64,000 nucleotides of DNA, taken from positions 1 to 64,000 of the forward strand of contig JAATGU010000094.1 in assembly GCA_015654535.1 (NCBI GenBank), in the 5' to 3' direction. The notes beneath the pieces are model-generated. The model did no database searches, was not told where the DNA came from, and saw only the letters and a program-made list of their open reading frames with translations. The translations under genes were made by a program, and so were the position numbers. Positions within the stretch are counted from its first letter, which is position 1. Every line of letters starts with the position of its first letter. This document shows positions 9,496 to 16,963 of the stretch, piece after piece. Source of the DNA: Bacteroidales bacterium. GTDB taxonomy: Bacteria; Bacteroidota; Bacteroidia; Bacteroidales; Bacteroidaceae.

Positions 9496-10346
9496 TTCTT
9501 AATTTTAAACATTAGATCCATCCTACCAACGTAAATGCCATTGCTCCCCATTTGAGTAATTGGAATCTTTTTTCCATCTAAATTTGTATAATACACCGGA
9601 CTTTCGATCATAGAATGTGAATGACCACCCAGAATCATGTCAATGTTATGTGTTTTGGCAACCAGATCTTCATCACATACAGGATTGTTGACCGAAGCTT
9701 TCCAACCTAAATGAGAAAGACAAATCACTAAATCACAATGTTTTTCTTTTTTCAGAAAAGTAGCGATTTTATTGGCTATAGAATTTGGTTCTTCATAAGT
9801 AACACCTTCGCATTTATCAGACTGTACTAACCCTTCAAGTTTGGGACTCAATCCAAACACTCCGATTTTTAATCCTTTCCGCTTTAATATAACATAAGGT
9901 TTTACTAGTTTTTCCAAAACTGTCCCCTTAAAATTGTAATTTGCACAGACAACGGGAAATTTTGCCATTTTAAAAAGACGGGCCATGTTATCCAATCCAG
10001 AATCGAATTCATGATTTCCAATAGTACCAGCATCATATTTCATCTCATTCATCAACTTGATCTCCACTTCTCCTTTGAACATATTATAATAAGGAGTGCC
10101 TTGAGAGAAGTCGCCGCAATCAAACAAGAGTAAATCTTTATCCTTCGCTCTCATTTGTTCAATAAATGTGGCACGGCGGACATATCCTCCTTTACCAGCC
10201 TGATATTTCTTAGCGTCATGCACACTCACTGGTTCTATCCGGCTATGAGTATCATTGGTATGCAAAACCGTCAACTCTTTTATTGCTTGAGCCGAAAGAT
10301 TAAAGCACAGTATTACAGTTATCATTAATAAGACTATCCGTTTCAT
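9492..10346 (-). CDS. Metallophosphatase, 5'-nucleotidase N-terminal type
   Basis: Exported 284-residue phosphoesterase. A signal peptide of about 19 residues ends at NLSAQA. The calcineurin-like metal motifs are LHTNDTHSR, FDCGDFSQGTPYYN, TIGNHEFDSG, CLSHLG and GGHSHSMIE, all in the order known from UshA-type 5'-nucleotidases. The C-terminal substrate domain of UshA is missing here and is encoded by the gene immediately upstream. The gene overlaps the GH3 fusion by four bases and is separated from its upstream partner by 11. It probably hydrolyses nucleotides or related phosphate esters in the periplasm. Confidence 0.92.
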   Translation of the reverse strand: MKRIVLLMITVILCFNLSAQAIKELTVLHTNDTHSRIEPVSVHDAKKYQAGKGGYVRRATFIEQMRAKDKDLLLFDCGDFSQGTPYYNMFKGEVEIKLMNEMKYDAGTIGNHEFDSGLDNMARLFKMAKFPVVCANYNFKGTVLEKLVKPYVILKRKGLKIGVFGLSPKLEGLVQSDKCEGVTYEEPNSIANKIATFLKKEKHCDLVICLSHLGWKASVNNPVCDEDLVAKTHNIDMILGGHSHSMIESPVYYTNLDGKKIPITQMGSNGIYVGRMDLMFKIKK

Positions 10347-10357
10347 ATTCTTGTCTT

Positions 10358-11137
10358 TTATTTCTTTATTTGTATTCTTCCATCTAACTCAGAAGTAATT
10401 TTTTCTCCTTTTGCCGTTTTTGCTTTCACATAATCTAAAAAGATACGTCGTATCGTCATTCCTTCGGGACAAACACGTTTCTCTGCCTTTTTAAAAGAGA
10501 CCAAACCATCATTACCTTCAGCTAAATAATCAAGTGTAGCCACCGTATAGACTTTATTATCATCTATCTCCTCTCCTCCCACAGTAGCACTTAGAAGTTC
10601 ACCATCAACAGCTTTTGAAATCAGCAACTTTACATTACTAACGCCTTCGCCACCTACTTTTGCCATATCTTTAAAGAGAGATTTTAAATCATCCCCCCTT
10701 AAACTAACAATACAAAGAGAGTTTTCAAAAGGAAGAATTTCATAAACGGTGCCAAACAAAATATCTCCCTGAGGAAGATTACTTCTCAATCCTCCTACAT
10801 TAATAACGGCTACATCAGCTTTTTGATCAGGAAGAGAATTTGTATATTTCCAAAGCATATCCGCTATTAAATTGGACAAAAGACTTTCCGGACGTTTTGC
10901 AATCATATCTTTCTCACTTGTCCCTATCAGTGGGGTCATGATACTATCCACTTTCACTTTATAAGGAGTTAAAAGAGCAGTTGCAGCTTTATCCGGTGCA
11001 ACATCAAAAACAGCGGAGATTTCAGTTTTACTACCTTGAATATTAGTCAATTCATAAGAAGAATGACAAGCTGTTAAAAGAAGAGTTCCTGCAAAAAATA
11101 ACACTCTGTAGGATTTGCTCAAGCTAAAATATCTCAT
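10358..11137 (-). CDS. 5'-nucleotidase C-terminal domain lipoprotein
   Basis: A 259-residue lipoprotein: hydrophobic leader followed by the lipobox LLTAC with C24 as the lipidated residue. The body matches the substrate-specificity domain of UshA-type nucleotidases (5_nucleotid_C): SLLSNLIADMLW, VAVINVGGLRSNLPQGD, VYEILPFENSLCIVSLRG and VYTVATLDYLAEGNDG. It carries no metal site. With the next gene it makes a complete two-domain enzyme split in two, with the C-terminal half encoded first. It is the first gene of the three-gene operon and has a -7 box upstream. Confidence 0.9.
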   Translation of the reverse strand: MRYFSLSKSYRVLFFAGTLLLTACHSSYELTNIQGSKTEISAVFDVAPDKAATALLTPYKVKVDSIMTPLIGTSEKDMIAKRPESLLSNLIADMLWKYTNSLPDQKADVAVINVGGLRSNLPQGDILFGTVYEILPFENSLCIVSLRGDDLKSLFKDMAKVGGEGVSNVKLLISKAVDGELLSATVGGEEIDDNKVYTVATLDYLAEGNDGLVSFKKAEKRVCPEGMTIRRIFLDYVKAKTAKGEKITSELDGRIQIKK

Positions 11138-11157
11138 ATATGCATAATTTATACCGC

Positions 11158-11165
11158 CAAAGTTA
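11158..11165 (-). promoter_or_regulatory. -7 element of the nucleotidase/GH3 operon
   Basis: TAACTTTG on the minus strand, an exact TAnnTTTG match 20 bases before the first gene. It is divergent from the rplS promoter. Confidence 0.5.
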
Positions 11166-11184
11166 TATAAAATATCTCAGATAT

Positions 11185-11215
11185 TTTGCCATCTAATAAA
11201 TAATTCGCACCTTTG
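11185..11215 (+). promoter_or_regulatory. Promoter of rplS
   Basis: TTTG at 11185-11188, exactly 19 bases, then CACCTTTG at 11208-11215: close to the Bacteroides primary-sigma consensus. The start codon is a further 83 bases away, giving a long leader. Confidence 0.75.
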
Positions 11216-11298
11216 CATCGCTTTCGCGCAATCGCTGTCAAAGAGGAGTTACTTGATATGTTGCGTTGTAACGATGAAACATTTATAAAAAACGAACA

Positions 11299-11652
11299 AT
11301 GGATTTTATTAAAATTGCAGAAGAAGCATTTGCTACCGGGAAACAACACCCAAGTTTTAAAGCGGGTGACACTATCACTGTAGCTTATCGTATTACTGAA
11401 GGAACAAAACAACGCGTACAGTTGTACCGTGGAGTTGTTCTTAAAATTTCAGGTCATGGAGACAAAAAACGCTTTACCGTTCGCAAAATGTCCGGAACGA
11501 TTGGTGTGGAAAGAATTTTCCCTCTTGAATCACCGTTCATTGATAGTATCGAAGTCAACAAAGTTGGTAAAGTTCGCAGAGCCAAATTATATTATCTTCG
11601 CGCTCTTACCGGTAAAAAAGCCAGAATCAAAGAAAAAAGAGTTAACGCTTAA
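11299..11652 (+). CDS. rplS: 50S ribosomal protein L19
   Basis: Ribosomal large-subunit protein at the 30S-50S interface, 117 residues, the normal length. The conserved stretch FKAGDTITVAYRITEG, the RVQLYRGVVL segment, the RKMSGTIGVERIFPL block and the basic RRAKLYYLRAL-GKKARIKE tail identify it clearly. It stands alone between its own promoter and a strong terminator, not in the enterobacterial rpsP-rimM-trmD-rplS operon. The roughly 80-base leader could house autoregulation (inference). Confidence 0.98.
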   Translation: MDFIKIAEEAFATGKQHPSFKAGDTITVAYRITEGTKQRVQLYRGVVLKISGHGDKKRFTVRKMSGTIGVERIFPLESPFIDSIEVNKVGKVRRAKLYYLRALTGKKARIKEKRVNA

Positions 11653-11670
11653 TTCTCTGTTTCGAGATAA

Positions 11671-11715
11671 AAAAAAGAAGAGGAATCGCTATTTCAGTGG
11701 TTCCTCTTCTTTTTG
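11671..11715 (+). terminator. Terminator after rplS
   Basis: AAAAAGAAGAGGAA pairs with TTCCTCTTCTTTTT across a loop of about 15 bases, 19 bases past the stop codon. The A-rich and T-rich flanks make it a classic intrinsic terminator that could work in both directions. Confidence 0.9.
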
Positions 11716-11785
11716 TAATCTCCGATTTAGGGAAAGTCCTACTAAAGAATGGGGAATATAACTAGTGAAAGGAATTTTATCACCT

Positions 11786-11793
11786 TACATTTG
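11786..11793 (+). promoter_or_regulatory. -7 element for the small basic protein gene
   Basis: TACATTTG, an exact TAnnTTTG match, 46 bases before the ATG at 11840. Confidence 0.5.
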
Positions 11794-11839
11794 TCATATA
11801 ACAAAAAGACAAAGGTTCTAAAATAAAAAACTTACTATT

Positions 11840-12181
11840 ATGAGAAAGATTCTTTTAACATTAGCTGCCATTATGATGGTATCAATGAGCTCTATAAGTA
11901 TGGCTTCAAACAGAGGTGAACACCATAAAGGATATCGCACAGAAGTAAGGGTTGTAAAACATGTAAGAATCCATAAAGATCATGGTCGCTATGATCGGCA
12001 CAATGAAAGAAGACATGACGCTAGGGAGTTTAGTTACCGTGATCGTAGAGATAGAGAAGAAAGATATAGACAAGAAAGGCTTCGTGATCGTAGACATCAC
12101 CGCCACAACAATAACAGAAATACAGCTGGTGTAATTGTCGGTGCTGCTGCTTTGCTCCTTTTGGCTACTTCTCCACATTAA
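11840..12181 (+). CDS. Small exported Arg/His-rich protein of unknown function
   Basis: A 113-residue protein that I do not recognise. A signal peptide of about 22 residues ends near SISMASNRG. The middle (about 25-95) is extremely rich in Arg, His, Asp and Tyr, with repeated HxxRYDRH, REFSYRDRRDREER and DRRHHRHNNN patches. The C-terminus (TAGVIVGAAALLLLA) is a short hydrophobic helix. This layout resembles small periplasmic proteins with RcnB/YXWGXW-type basic segments, but no family is firm. The His and Asp content would suit metal or polyanion binding (inference). It is monocistronic, with its own -7 box and a downstream hairpin. Confidence 0.7.
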   Translation: MRKILLTLAAIMMVSMSSISMASNRGEHHKGYRTEVRVVKHVRIHKDHGRYDRHNERRHDAREFSYRDRRDREERYRQERLRDRRHHRHNNNRNTAGVIVGAAALLLLATSPH

Positions 12182-12207
12182 TTAACTGAGAGTATCCTCA
12201 AAATTTA

Positions 12208-12248
12208 AGCCTGTGATAAATTACATAATACTTGATTTATCGCAGGCT
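12208..12248 (+). terminator. Hairpin after the small basic protein gene
   Basis: AGCCTGTGATAAAT pairs with ATTTATCGCAGGCT, 14 bp with one G-U pair and a 13-base loop, 27 bases past the stop. The T run after it is weak. Confidence 0.55.
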
Positions 12249-12347
12249 CAATTATAAATTCAATCTGTACCAATTAATGGTTTAGTATTATATTCCTAAG
12301 AAATATTTGCATTATAGTATCCCATTCTTCACTTTACAACTTTCAAG

Positions 12348-13106
12348 TTATTTTTCCCCTTCCAGGTATTCTTCTAAAATCAAATTCTGACCGTCGAACA
12401 CTGCATAAGAAAAATAGTTGATCCAGTCTCCCAGAATCGTAATCCGAGAAGTAGAAGAAAGCGTCAAATCAAGCATTATATGCCGATGACCATAGATAAA
12501 ATAATTAATCGTAGGGTGAATTTTAAGATACTCTTTAGTATAAAGGACCAAAAATTCTTTATCCTCTCCCATATACTCCGGTTCTTTACCATCCAAACGT
12601 TTCATACGACTTTTTTTTGCCCAACTCAGCCCCAACTCCATACTCCAACGAGGATGTAAAGACGAAAAAATAGTTTGAAGAAACTGGTTGCGAAACATCC
12701 TCCGAAGTAATTTAAACGTGGTATTAGGATCGCCCAGTCCGTCGCCATGAGCCAAATAAAATTCTTTTCCATATATTTCGGTAGTAAGAGGCTCACGATG
12801 AAGAATCAATCCGCATTCTTTTTCTAAATAGTCTCCACACCAGATGTCGTGATTACCTATAAAAAAATGGATTTCTATGCCAGAATCGGTTAATTCGGAA
12901 AGCTTCCCTAAAAAGCGGGTGTAACCTTTGGGCACAACCATTTTAAACTCATACCAAAAGTCAAACATATCTCCCATCAAATAAATAGTATCTGCATCGT
13001 GACGAATACTTTCGAGGAAGTTCACCAAACGACGCTCTTGCATACGTCCATGTTCAATGGCACGAGATCCAAGATGAGCATCAGACAGGAAATAAACTTT
13101 TTTCAT
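12348..13106 (-). CDS. lpxH: UDP-2,3-diacylglucosamine diphosphatase
   Basis: Cleaves UDP-2,3-diacylglucosamine to lipid X and UMP in lipid A synthesis, acting at the cytoplasmic face of the inner membrane. The 252-residue protein carries the calcineurin-like metal motifs SDAHLGS (residues 8-14), GDMFDFWYE, GNHDIWCGDYL, LAHGDGLGD and IYGHRH, in the LpxH order. It is encoded 13 bases behind the SufT-like gene and shares that gene's promoter. A related Bacteroidetes clade with the same motifs is annotated as LpxH-like phosphohydrolase. The full lipid A pathway in this group makes LpxH the best call. Confidence 0.88.
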   Translation of the reverse strand: MKKVYFLSDAHLGSRAIEHGRMQERRLVNFLESIRHDADTIYLMGDMFDFWYEFKMVVPKGYTRFLGKLSELTDSGIEIHFFIGNHDIWCGDYLEKECGLILHREPLTTEIYGKEFYLAHGDGLGDPNTTFKLLRRMFRNQFLQTIFSSLHPRWSMELGLSWAKKSRMKRLDGKEPEYMGEDKEFLVLYTKEYLKIHPTINYFIYGHRHIMLDLTLSSTSRITILGDWINYFSYAVFDGQNLILEEYLEGEK

Positions 13107-13119
13107 AATTACTGTTTGT

Positions 13120-13431
13120 TTATAGGAATCCTAATTCTAATTTGGCTTCCTCACTCATCATATCTTTATCCCATTCCGGTTCAAATACAATGTTTATTGA
13201 GCAAGAAGTGACCCCTTCTACAGATTCAACTTTCTGACGAACATCTTCCACAATAAAATCGACAGCAGGGCAATTGGGCGCTGTAAGAGTCATATCTAAA
13301 AAGACTGCACCTTCTTCAGCCACATCTATTTTATAAATCAATCCGAGATCATAAACATTCACCGGAATTTCGGGATCATAGACTGTTTTTAACATCTCGA
13401 TAATCTTTTCTTCTATTTCAAACTTAGTCAT
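13120..13431 (-). CDS. SufT/MIP18-type iron-sulfur assembly factor
   Basis: A 103-residue protein of the DUF59/MIP18 family, which helps deliver Fe-S clusters. Characteristic parts are the helix KIIEMLKTVYDPEIPVNVYDLGLIY and the TLTAPNCPAVDFIVEDV loop with its conserved cysteine; the long first segment spans about residues 8-33. There is no signal peptide and the length is typical for the stand-alone form. It leads a two-gene unit with lpxH and has a full promoter in front. It has no suf genes next to it here, so its clients are unknown. Confidence 0.88.
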   Translation of the reverse strand: MTKFEIEEKIIEMLKTVYDPEIPVNVYDLGLIYKIDVAEEGAVFLDMTLTAPNCPAVDFIVEDVRQKVESVEGVTSCSINIVFEPEWDKDMMSEEAKLELGFL

Positions 13432-13448
13432 ATTATTCCATTTTTTTG

Positions 13449-13479
13449 CAAATATAGATATATTGCGTTAATATACAAA
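13449..13479 (-). promoter_or_regulatory. Promoter of the SufT-like/lpxH unit
   Basis: On the minus strand TTTG (13476-13479), exactly 19 bases, then TATATTTG (13449-13456): a perfect match to the Bacteroides consensus, 17 bases before the start codon. Confidence 0.8.
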
Positions 13480-14169
13480 TTAAATCCGGCCTTCGTCCAC
13501 ATAGCTGTAGTAACGACCATCACAAATAATAACGTGATCTGCCAAAGTTATGTTCATAAAATGAGCTCCTTGCTGAATACGGGTAGTCAGTTTATCATCT
13601 TCCATACTGGGATGAGCATTTCCCGATGGATGATTATGGCACAAAATAATAGACACAGCCCGTTTTATCAATGCTTCTCTAAGCACACATCGCACATCAA
13701 CGGATGTTTCACTAATTCCACCCGAACTGATTTTTATTTTATCAATCACTTTGTTCGATTGGTTAAGTAGCAATACCCAGCACTCTTCCGTAGGTAAATC
13801 ACACATTAAAGGATGCAACAAATTATAGACATCCGTAGAGCTGGTTATCTGGTCTCGCTCTATCAATTCCGAAAGTTTCCTTCGCTTTCCCAATTCGGAA
13901 GCGGCAACAATTGAAATTGCTTTAGCCGGACCAATTCCTTTGAAAGAACATAAACTATCAACAGAGTACTTTCCCAGTTCATTTAGGTTATTATGGCATG
14001 AAGCCAACACTCTCCGCATGAGTTCCACTGCGGTTTCTTCCGTATTACCAGAACCAATAAGGATGGCTAAAAGCTCTGCATTCGTAAGTGCATTGATTCC
14101 TTTGTCCAACATCTTTTCTCTGGGACGATCTTCTTCCGCCCATTGATTAATATTCAGTTTTTCTTTCAT
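13480..14169 (-). CDS. radC: RadC/JAB-domain protein
   Basis: A 229-residue RadC-family protein. The N-terminal helix-hairpin-helix part (about 70-100: LCSFKGIGPAKAISIVAASELGKR) is followed by the MPN/JAB metal domain with the motif CHNHPSGNAHPSMED. The family is widespread and was long called a DNA-repair protein. Its actual activity remains unproven. The length and both domains are complete. It ends one base before the promoter of the SufT-like gene and begins 36 bases after the glycosyltransferase stop. Confidence 0.93.
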   Translation of the reverse strand: MKEKLNINQWAEEDRPREKMLDKGINALTNAELLAILIGSGNTEETAVELMRRVLASCHNNLNELGKYSVDSLCSFKGIGPAKAISIVAASELGKRRKLSELIERDQITSSTDVYNLLHPLMCDLPTEECWVLLLNQSNKVIDKIKISSGGISETSVDVRCVLREALIKRAVSIILCHNHPSGNAHPSMEDDKLTTRIQQGAHFMNITLADHVIICDGRYYSYVDEGRI

Positions 14170-14205
14170 TATTTTCTGTAAAAACGCCAGTTCTGGACAT
14201 TTATC

Positions 14206-15195
14206 TTACTGATAAAAGTTCTTCTCAAATGCCGAAAATTCATCCTGTTTTAATAGAACTCTTTTCCATCCAGCCCACAAAAATCCAGTGCCGTATCCAG
14301 TTAATTGAATAAAAGATGCGGCAACGGAGAGTAGCCCTATTTTCACACTTTTTGTTTGCAAAGAGGCATTCACAAAAAGCACCAAAGCATAGAAGAAAAT
14401 AGGAAATAGGCTTAAAGGAATAAAAAACGAGATTAATAAAAGGGAAATAAATCCGATAGTAAAAACGGCTGGTAAAAGATGTACCAACTTTAAAGATTCG
14501 GGATATTTCTTATATAGATTAATACGAGCAATTCCTGAATTATGTACTTGTTTAAAGAATTTTTTTAAGTCAGTGCGCCTTTTGTGATAAACCCAAGCTT
14601 CAGGAAACAAACGGCAAGTATAGAGACCTTTAAAAATACGAATGCTAAAATCAATATCCTCACCAAAACGCATTTTAGAAAAGCCGTTCAGCTTCATATA
14701 AACATCCCGCTTCACTCCCATATTAAAACTACGGGGATAAAATTTATCGAGTTTCTTCTTTCCTCCACGGATACCTCCAGTGGTAAAGAAAGAAGTCATG
14801 GCATAATTGATTGCCTTTTGCATATCCGAAAAAGAATCATCCGCACGATCAGGACCTCCAAAGGCATCAGCCGGTTGCCTCTTTAGTTCAATTTCAATTG
14901 CATCAAAATAACCTTGTGGAAGAATACAATCTGAATCTAATATAATAAGGTAATCCCCTTTGCTCCGTTCCGCCCCATAATTACGAGCCTGTCCGGGACC
15001 GGAATTTGTTTTAAAGTAGTAGCTCACATCTAGCATCTCACCATATTTCTTTACTATCTCTTCACAGGACATAGAGGAACCGTCTTCCACAACAATCACT
15101 TCAAAATTCGTAAATTGCTGTTGCGTAAGACTTCGTAAAAGTTCATTTACTTCGTCCGGGCGATTATATACGGGGATAATTACAGAGTAAAACAT
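14206..15195 (-). CDS. Family 2 glycosyltransferase with C-terminal membrane helices
   Basis: A 329-residue glycosyltransferase of the GT-A fold. It begins with SVIIPVYNRPDEVNELL, shows the nucleotide-sugar motif VVEDGSS, the DxD-type LILDSDCILP near residue 93 and the acceptor-side block GFSKMRFGEDIDFSIRI. The last third has two closely spaced hydrophobic segments (about 240-285), so the enzyme sits on the inner face of the cytoplasmic membrane. Donor and acceptor cannot be told from the sequence. It has no other glycan-assembly genes around it, and lies behind efp with a hairpin in between. Confidence 0.88.
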   Translation of the reverse strand: MFYSVIIPVYNRPDEVNELLRSLTQQQFTNFEVIVVEDGSSMSCEEIVKKYGEMLDVSYYFKTNSGPGQARNYGAERSKGDYLIILDSDCILPQGYFDAIEIELKRQPADAFGGPDRADDSFSDMQKAINYAMTSFFTTGGIRGGKKKLDKFYPRSFNMGVKRDVYMKLNGFSKMRFGEDIDFSIRIFKGLYTCRLFPEAWVYHKRRTDLKKFFKQVHNSGIARINLYKKYPESLKLVHLLPAVFTIGFISLLLISFFIPLSLFPIFFYALVLFVNASLQTKSVKIGLLSVAASFIQLTGYGTGFLWAGWKRVLLKQDEFSAFEKNFYQ

Positions 15196-15215
15196 AAGTA
15201 AGATAGGTATATAAC

Positions 15216-15240
15216 AAAATCCCCTCCATAAGAGGGGATC
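15216..15240 (-). terminator. Hairpin after efp
   Basis: ATCCCCTC and AGAGGGGAT pair around a short loop. On the minus strand it is followed by ATTTTGTTAT, a weak T run. It lies between efp and the glycosyltransferase gene, so it may only partly stop transcription. Confidence 0.6.
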
Positions 15241-15265
15241 TTAACTCTTTTCTATAGATAAGGAA

Positions 15266-15832
15266 TTAAGCTTTTACTCTATTCAGATAAGAACCATCAC
15301 GAGTATCTACTTCAATCTTCTCACCTTCGTTAATAAACAAAGGTACACGTACTGTTGCTCCAGTTTCTACTGTAGCAGGTTTGGTAGCGTTCGTAGCAGT
15401 ATCCCCTTTCAATCCGGGTTCAGTATAAGTAACGGTTAAAACTACCTTAACCGGAAGTTCTGCAAAAAGAACAGTTTCAGATGCAGCATGAGAAACAACA
15501 TCAACTATATCACCTTCCTTAAGAAAATCAACCCCGGTTATTAAATCCTTCTGAATAGATATTTGCTCATAATTTTCTTGATTCATAAAGTTGTAACCCA
15601 TATCATCCTGATAAAGGTATTGAAAAGGGCGACGTTCTATACGTACCTCTTCAATCTTCACGCCTGAGTTAAATGTTTTTTCCAATGTCCGTCCAGTAGT
15701 CACACTCTTCATCTTTGTACGGACAAAAGCTGGACCTTTGCCTGGTTTAACATGCAAAAACTCTGTGATAAAATAATAATGCCCTTCGAGTTCAATACAT
15801 AATCCGTTTTTAATGTCTGCTGTAGTAGCCAT
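15266..15832 (-). CDS. efp: Elongation factor P
   Basis: Translation factor that rescues ribosomes stalled at polyproline stretches. The 188-residue length and three-domain layout are standard. The modified-lysine loop is [10 protein letters not shown] with the tip lysine at K32. The C-terminal block ([20 protein letters not shown]) is the OB-fold signature. No EpmA or EpmB lies nearby, so the modification type is unknown. A full promoter stands upstream, divergent from rpmH. Confidence 0.97.
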   Translation of the reverse strand: MATTADIKNGLCIELEGHYYFITEFLHVKPGKGPAFVRTKMKSVTTGRTLEKTFNSGVKIEEVRIERRPFQYLYQDDMGYNFMNQENYEQISIQKDLITGVDFLKEGDIVDVVSHAASETVLFAELPVKVVLTVTYTEPGLKGDTATNATKPATVETGATVRVPLFINEGEKIEVDTRDGSYLNRVKA

Positions 15833-15897
15833 ACTTTTTTCTTTCTTTTACTTATTTATATATTCTATGATTTTGCTTATATTGTGCATTTCGTTTG

Positions 15898-15929
15898 CAA
15901 AAGTAATCTAAATAGATAAAAAACACAAA
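15898..15929 (-). promoter_or_regulatory. Promoter of efp
   Basis: On the minus strand TTTG (15926-15929), 20 bases, then TACTTTTG (15898-15905). The start codon is 65 bases downstream. Confidence 0.7.
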
Positions 15930-15956
15930 ATCTTTTGACTAAAAAAGAGTTATCTC

Positions 15957-15987
15957 TTGGTTAATTTAAAAAAAGTCCCTATTTTTG
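15957..15987 (+). promoter_or_regulatory. Promoter of rpmH
   Basis: TTGG (15957-15960), exactly 19 bases, then TATTTTTG (15980-15987), 44 bases before the rpmH start. Confidence 0.75.
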
Positions 15988-16031
15988 CATCCCGATTCTG
16001 ATTTAGAATAATAACATAAAATATATAAGTA

Positions 16032-16187
16032 ATGAAAAGAACATTCCAACCCTCCAACAGAAAGAGAAAAAACAAGCATGGCTTCCGTGAAAGAATGGCT
16101 ACTGCAAACGGTCGTAGAGTTTTAAATGCACGTCGCGCTAAAGGAAGAACAAAATTATCCGTTTCAGACGAATACAACGGAAGATAA
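16032..16187 (+). CDS. rpmH: 50S ribosomal protein L34
   Basis: A 51-residue, very basic ribosomal protein. The start [18 protein letters not shown] and the block [12 protein letters not shown] are diagnostic. The short acidic tail (SVSDEYNGR) replaces the usual short C-terminus and is common in Bacteroidetes. It has its own promoter and a strong terminator. It is not next to rnpA or dnaA here, so this is not the usual origin-proximal cluster. Confidence 0.97.
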   Translation: MKRTFQPSNRKRKNKHGFRERMATANGRRVLNARRAKGRTKLSVSDEYNGR

Positions 16188-16210
16188 TATTGCTTTAAAT
16201 ACGATATTAT

Positions 16211-16260
16211 AAAAGAAGTAAAGGTTTTACTATATAATACCTTTACTTCTTTTGTTTTTT
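16211..16260 (+). terminator. Terminator after rpmH
   Basis: AAAGAAGTAAAGG pairs perfectly with CCTTTACTTCTTT around a 15-base loop and is followed by a T-rich run, 25 bases past the stop. Confidence 0.9.
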
Positions 16261-16264
16261 ATAT

Positions 16265-16272
16265 TATCTTTG
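16265..16272 (+). promoter_or_regulatory. -7 element of the PASTA-rluD-ddl operon
   Basis: TATCTTTG, an exact match, 31 bases before the ATG at 16304. TTTA at 16242-16245 is a weak -33 candidate at suitable spacing. Confidence 0.55.
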
Positions 16273-16303
16273 AGCCGCAATTAAAGACAATGCAAAAATA
16301 GTT

Positions 16304-16963
16304 ATGACAATAAAAGAATTCTTTTCTTTCAAGAACAATAAATACTTTTGGAAGAATGTGATAGCGATAATTGTGCTGGCCAGCGTATTAATATTTCTGG
16401 TGCTTAAAGGTATAGATATTTATACCCAGCATGGGGAATCAGTGCTTGTTCCTAGTGTGAAAGGAATGACTGAAGATGAAGCACGAATAATGCTAAGAAA
16501 TCGTGAGCTAGATTGTGCCGTGGTAGACTCCAGCTATGAAGAAGGTAAGCCTTCTGGTTGCATTTTAGAGCAGAACCCCGCTGGAGGAGATCACGTCAAA
16601 AGAGGAAGAATAATCTATCTTACTATTAATTCTTTAAATATACCTATGCAGACTATCCCTGATGTAGCAGACAACAGTTCTGTTCGCCAAGCTACTGCAA
16701 AATTAATTTCTGCTGGGTTCAAGTTAACATTGGATGAGCCTGTAATCGGAGAGCGTGACTGGGTTTATGGAGTCAAATTTAATGGCCGGCAGTTAATGAT
16801 TGGCGAAAAAGTTCCCGCCGGGGCAACACTAACACTAATGGTTGGGAATGGTACAAGACCGCCTGCAGAGGAAGACTCAACTAATGTAGAAGAAGATAAT
16901 AGCGAAACCGAAACAAATACAGAGCCAGATAAAGGATCGACTACAGATGACTCTTGGTTCTAA
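16304..16963 (+). CDS. Membrane-anchored PASTA-domain protein
   Basis: A 219-residue protein with a short cytoplasmic start, one membrane helix (about 19-38: VIAIIVLASVLIFLVLKG) and two PASTA domains outside (about 45-112 and 115-188; VPSVKGMTEDEARIML and IPDVADNSSVRQATAKL mark their starts). The tail after residue 190 is a low-complexity Glu/Asn/Thr segment. PASTA domains bind peptidoglycan or beta-lactams in kinases and penicillin-binding proteins; here no enzyme domain is attached. Its stop codon overlaps the start of the pseudouridine synthase gene (TAATG), and ddl in the same operon agrees with a cell-wall link. Confidence 0.9.
   Translation: MTIKEFFSFKNNKYFWKNVIAIIVLASVLIFLVLKGIDIYTQHGESVLVPSVKGMTEDEARIMLRNRELDCAVVDSSYEEGKPSGCILEQNPAGGDHVKRGRIIYLTINSLNIPMQTIPDVADNSSVRQATAKLISAGFKLTLDEPVIGERDWVYGVKFNGRQLMIGEKVPAGATLTLMVGNGTRPPAEEDSTNVEEDNSETETNTEPDKGSTTDDSWF

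Noticed and set aside
15950..16177. 75-codon minus-strand open frame
   Set aside because: It is antisense to rpmH and its promoter.
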